In this document: positions 6,500-9,070 of the stretch, piece by piece
Numbering within the stretch: the first letter of the stretch is position 1
Layout: each line of letters opens with the position of its first letter
Source of the DNA: JAZQHR01 sp045540695
GTDB lineage: Bacteria > Bacillota > Clostridia > UMGS1810
Direction of reading: 5' to 3'
NCBI GenBank assembly: GCA_045540695.1
Contig: JAZQHR010000056.1
Coordinates: 1 to 9,070 of the forward strand
DNA length: 9,070 bases
Translations under genes and position numbers: made by a program
Notes under the pieces: model-generated
Database searches by the model: none
Seen by the model: only the letters and a program-made list of their open reading frames with translations
Told to the model about the DNA's origin: nothing

Positions 6500-7108
6500 A
6501 TGATTATATTAATTGTTATTTCATCGTTGATAGCTTATTTGATTGGTAGTGTAAATACTTCTATTATCGTTTCAAAACTTCTTGGTAAGACTGATATACG
6601 TAATCATGGAAGTGGTAATGCCGGCGCTACAAATACACTTCGTGTGCTTGGAAAAAAAGCTGCACTATTAGTTGTTATAGGCGATGGACTTAAAGGTGTA
6701 ATATCCATTCAAATTGTAAAAGCAATATGTAGTATAGCAAATATAGAAGGTTCACTTCCTGTATATTTTGCGGCTTTCTTTACAATTCTAGGCCATAATT
6801 TCCCGGTTTTCTTTGGCTTTAAGGGTGGAAAAGGGATACTTACATCACTTTTTATTGTACTTATGCTTGACTGGAGAATAGGCCTTTTAATACTTGCTAT
6901 TTCTGTTGGGATAATTGCAGTAACAAGATATGTTTCCTTAGGCTCATGTCTTGGTGCGGTGTTGTTTATTGTATTTGCGTTTATATTCCATGCTAATGAT
7001 GTATGGTTTATTGCTTTGGCAATAATTATGGGTGTTATGGCACTTGTTAAACACAGATCTAATATTGTTAGATTATTTAAGGGTACTGAATCTAAAATTA
7101 AATTTTAA
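6500..7108 (+). CDS. plsY: Glycerol-3-phosphate acyltransferase PlsY
   Basis: Integral membrane acyltransferase that transfers the acyl group of acyl-phosphate to sn-glycerol-3-phosphate, making lysophosphatidate as the first step of phospholipid synthesis. At 202 residues it has the family's usual length and several hydrophobic helices, starting with MIILIVISSLIAYLIGS. The three conserved loops are present: GSGNAGATNTLR at 37-48, GHNFPVFFGFKGGKG at 98-112 and KHRSNIVRLFKGTE at 184-197. The start at ATG 6500 is 5 bases after der and its ribosome binding site (AAGGAG) lies inside the end of der, so the two are translationally close. The substrate glycerol-3-phosphate comes from the next gene, gpsA. 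PlsX, which supplies the acyl-phosphate, is not in the window. Confidence 0.97.
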   Translation: MIILIVISSLIAYLIGSVNTSIIVSKLLGKTDIRNHGSGNAGATNTLRVLGKKAALLVVIGDGLKGVISIQIVKAICSIANIEGSLPVYFAAFFTILGHNFPVFFGFKGGKGILTSLFIVLMLDWRIGLLILAISVGIIAVTRYVSLGSCLGAVLFIVFAFIFHANDVWFIALAIIMGVMALVKHRSNIVRLFKGTESKIKF

Positions 7109-7150
7109 CAAAAGCTTTATATTCAAATTGGAGATTAGGAGACGTGAATT

Positions 7151-8146
7151 ATGGCGAAAAATATAGCAGTAATAGGTTCGGGGAGCTGGGGTACTGCCAT
7201 GGCGGTGCACCTTGCTAAGCTGGGACATAATATCGAGTTATGGTCCTGGAAAAAAGAAGAAAGTGAAGAAATAGCAAAATATCGTGAGAACAAAGAGTTT
7301 TTACCTGGTGTTAAAATTCCTGAAAATGTATGCTTTACCTATGATATATCATGCGTAAAAGACAAGGATATTATAGTACTTGTATCACCATCACAGGCAA
7401 TGAGAAATGTGGCAAAGAGTATGAGTACATACGCAGATAGCGAAAGTATATTGGTCATTTTGTCAAAGGGCGTGGAAAACGGAACACTTAAAACTATGTC
7501 TGAGGTTGTTTCAGAAGAACTTCCTGAAAATAAAATAGTTGTATTATCAGGTCCATCACATGCTGAAGAGGTTTCACGTGATATTCCTACTGCAAATGTA
7601 GCTGCTTCAAACGATAAAAATGCTGCAAAAATCATTCAGGACGAATTTATGAATGAACATTTTCGAATATATACCAGCTGTGATGTTCTAGGGGTTGAAC
7701 TAGGCGGTTCAATTAAAAATGTTATCGCTCTTTGCGCAGGTATAGTTGATGGCATTGGATTTGGTGATAATACAAAAGCTGCTCTTATGACACGTGGTAT
7801 GAGGGAAATATCACGTCTTGGTGTGAAAATGGGTGCGAACGAAGAAACGTTTAGCGGTCTTGCCGGTATAGGCGATCTTATTGTTACGTGTACCAGTATG
7901 CACAGTCGAAACAGACGAGCAGGTATACTTATAGGGCAAGGATATTCTCTTGATGAAACTATTGATAAAGTTCACATGGTAGTTGAAGGTGTGTATAGCA
8001 CCAAAGCCACTTTTGAGCTTGCGAATAAATATGACGTAGAAATGCCTATTGTAAATGAAGCATATAATGTTCTTTATAACGGTAAGAACGCAAAGAAGGC
8101 AGTAATCGACCTTATGAAACGCGAAAAAAAGGATGAAATCACTTAA
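7151..8146 (+). CDS. gpsA: NAD(P)-dependent glycerol-3-phosphate dehydrogenase
   Basis: Reduces dihydroxyacetone phosphate to sn-glycerol-3-phosphate for phospholipid synthesis, in the cytoplasm. At 331 residues it is standard length. The N-terminal Rossmann domain has GSGSWGTA at 9-16, followed by VLSKGVE at 102-109 and SGPSHAEEV at 133-141. The catalytic domain has ELGGSIKN at 183-190 with the expected catalytic Lys189, GDNTKAALMTRG at 205-216, LAGIGDLIVTC at 237-247 and SRNRRAG at 252-258. The start at ATG 7151 has AGGAGA at 7137-7142. It lies 42 bases after plsY with no terminator or clear promoter between, so the two steps of glycerolipid head formation are probably co-transcribed. The last few residues (KREKKDEIT) are poorly conserved. 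Confidence 0.98.
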   Translation: MAKNIAVIGSGSWGTAMAVHLAKLGHNIELWSWKKEESEEIAKYRENKEFLPGVKIPENVCFTYDISCVKDKDIIVLVSPSQAMRNVAKSMSTYADSESILVILSKGVENGTLKTMSEVVSEELPENKIVVLSGPSHAEEVSRDIPTANVAASNDKNAAKIIQDEFMNEHFRIYTSCDVLGVELGGSIKNVIALCAGIVDGIGFGDNTKAALMTRGMREISRLGVKMGANEETFSGLAGIGDLIVTCTSMHSRNRRAGILIGQGYSLDETIDKVHMVVEGVYSTKATFELANKYDVEMPIVNEAYNVLYNGKNAKKAVIDLMKREKKDEIT

Positions 8147-8152
8147 AAACTA

Positions 8153-8181
8153 TTGATTTTTTAGCTATTTTGATGTAGAAT
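8153..8181 (+). promoter_or_regulatory. Probable promoter of pgi
   Basis: TTGATT at 8153-8158 and TAGAAT at 8176-8181 are separated by 17 bases, starting 7 bases after the gpsA stop. A transcript would begin near 8188. No hairpin terminator is visible between gpsA and pgi, so read-through from the upstream operon is also likely. Confidence 0.55.
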
Positions 8182-8216
8182 TATCCAAGTGAGTAAAATT
8201 TAGGAGGAATAGATAA

Positions 8217-9070
8217 ATGTCACTAATTAAATTTGATTACACAAAGGCTAGTGGTTTTATTTCTGATGATGAAATCAAAAATATAAAACCGAGCATCCAG
8301 GCAGCAGCAAAAACACTAAATGATAAAAACGGTGCAGGAAATGACTTTTTAGGTTGGGTAGACCTTCCTGCAACTTATGATAAAGAAGAATTTGCAAGAG
8401 TTAAAAAAGCAGCAGAAAAGATTAAAGAAAATTCTGATGTGCTTGTTGTAATTGGTATCGGCGGTTCATACCTAGGCGCAAAAGCAGCTATAGATATGCT
8501 TACAAGCTCGTTTTTTAACCTTCAGTCAAAAGAGGATAGAAAAGCTCCGCAGATACTATTTGCAGGTAACAGCATAAGCTCTTCTTATTTAAATGACCTT
8601 GTTAATTATGTAAAAGATAAAGATTTCAGCGTAAATGTTATTTCTAAATCAGGTACTACAACAGAACCTGCTATTGCATTTAGAGTGTTCAGAGAGCTTC
8701 TTGTTAAGAAATACGGTAAAGATGGCGCTAAAGAAAGAATATTTGCTACTACAGACAAAGCACGTGGTGCTCTTAAAAATCTTTCTGATAAAGAAGGCTA
8801 TGAAACATTTGTTATTCCTGACGATGTAGGTGGAAGATTTTCAGGTCTTACACCAGTACGTCTTCTTCCAATCGCTGCAGCAGGCATTGATATCGATGCT
8901 ATGATGCAGGGCGCATACGATGCTATGAAGGAATACGAAAAAGATTTTGATGATAATGATTGTTATAAATACGCCGCTGTTAGAAATATACTTAACAGAA
9001 AAGGTAAAACTATTGAAATGATGGTTAATTACGAGCCTTGCCTTCAGTACTTCTCTGAGTGGTGGAAACA
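8217..9070 (+). CDS. pgi: Glucose-6-phosphate isomerase, N-terminal 284 codons (cut by window edge)
   Basis: Interconverts glucose-6-phosphate and fructose-6-phosphate in glycolysis, in the cytoplasm. The frame starts at ATG 8217, 9 bases after AGGAGG (8202-8207), and stays open to the last base, so the gene continues past the window. Bacterial Pgi of this type is about 450 residues, so roughly 60 percent is seen. Motifs: GIGGSYLGAKA at 80-90 and SKSGTTTEP at 143-151, the two sugar-phosphate-binding loops of the SIS fold; DDVGGRFSGLTPV at 202-214, the family signature with Arg207; and YEPCLQYFSEWWK at the right end. The start MSLIKFDYTKA is typical of the short Firmicute form. It has its own likely promoter and is functionally separate from the lipid genes before it. 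Confidence 0.96.
   Translation, partial: MSLIKFDYTKASGFISDDEIKNIKPSIQAAAKTLNDKNGAGNDFLGWVDLPATYDKEEFARVKKAAEKIKENSDVLVVIGIGGSYLGAKAAIDMLTSSFFNLQSKEDRKAPQILFAGNSISSSYLNDLVNYVKDKDFSVNVISKSGTTTEPAIAFRVFRELLVKKYGKDGAKERIFATTDKARGALKNLSDKEGYETFVIPDDVGGRFSGLTPVRLLPIAAAGIDIDAMMQGAYDAMKEYEKDFDDNDCYKYAAVRNILNRKGKTIEMMVNYEPCLQYFSEWWK

Noticed and set aside
8147..8175. Possible terminator between gpsA and pgi
   Set aside because: T runs are present, but I find no GC-containing stem before them; the sequence is better explained as the pgi promoter region.

Overview
The window is a low-GC, chromosomal housekeeping region from a Firmicute, most probably a Clostridia member and plausibly Lachnospiraceae. 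The evidence is AT-rich third codon positions, strong GGAGG-type ribosome binding sites, sigma-A-like promoters with 17-base spacers, and the gene set and order. All genes read on the + strand. No gene-free stretch is longer than about 140 bases. I see no tRNA, rRNA, CRISPR array, insertion sequence, phage gene or attachment site, and no sign of recent transfer.

Layout. 1-99 is the 3' end of an unidentified gene whose product ends in a Cys-Gly repeat tail. A strong hairpin terminator at 117-153 follows, and a possible promoter overlaps it. 178-627 encodes a YaiI/YqxD (UPF0178) protein. A promoter at 653-681 serves pta (717-1718) and ackA (1743-2936), the phosphotransacetylase and acetate kinase that turn acetyl-CoA into acetate and ATP. 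A consensus promoter at 2961-2989 serves a DUF177/YceD protein (3014-3508) and ribosomal protein L32, rpmF (3550-3726). A terminator at 3761-3787 ends that unit. A further promoter at 3809-3837 drives a tight run: a PDZ/radical-SAM/DUF512 protein (3862-5160), the ribosome-assembly GTPase der (5172-6494), and two phospholipid-precursor genes, plsY (6500-7108) and gpsA (7151-8146). GpsA makes glycerol-3-phosphate and PlsY acylates it. A last promoter at 8153-8181 precedes pgi (glucose-6-phosphate isomerase), which runs off the right edge.

The main anomaly is in pta. The reading frame is conserved along its whole length, but codon 92 (990-992) is an in-frame TAA. The conserved protein sequence resumes immediately after it in the same frame, so this is a point nonsense change and not a frameshift. 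TAA is the normal stop of nearly every neighbour, so reassignment of the codon is unlikely. Either pta is freshly inactivated, or it is made as two pieces by re-initiation, or the base is a sequencing or assembly error. ackA next to it looks fully intact. I did not find a convincing new multi-gene system; the least understood gene is the PDZ/radical-SAM/DUF512 protein.
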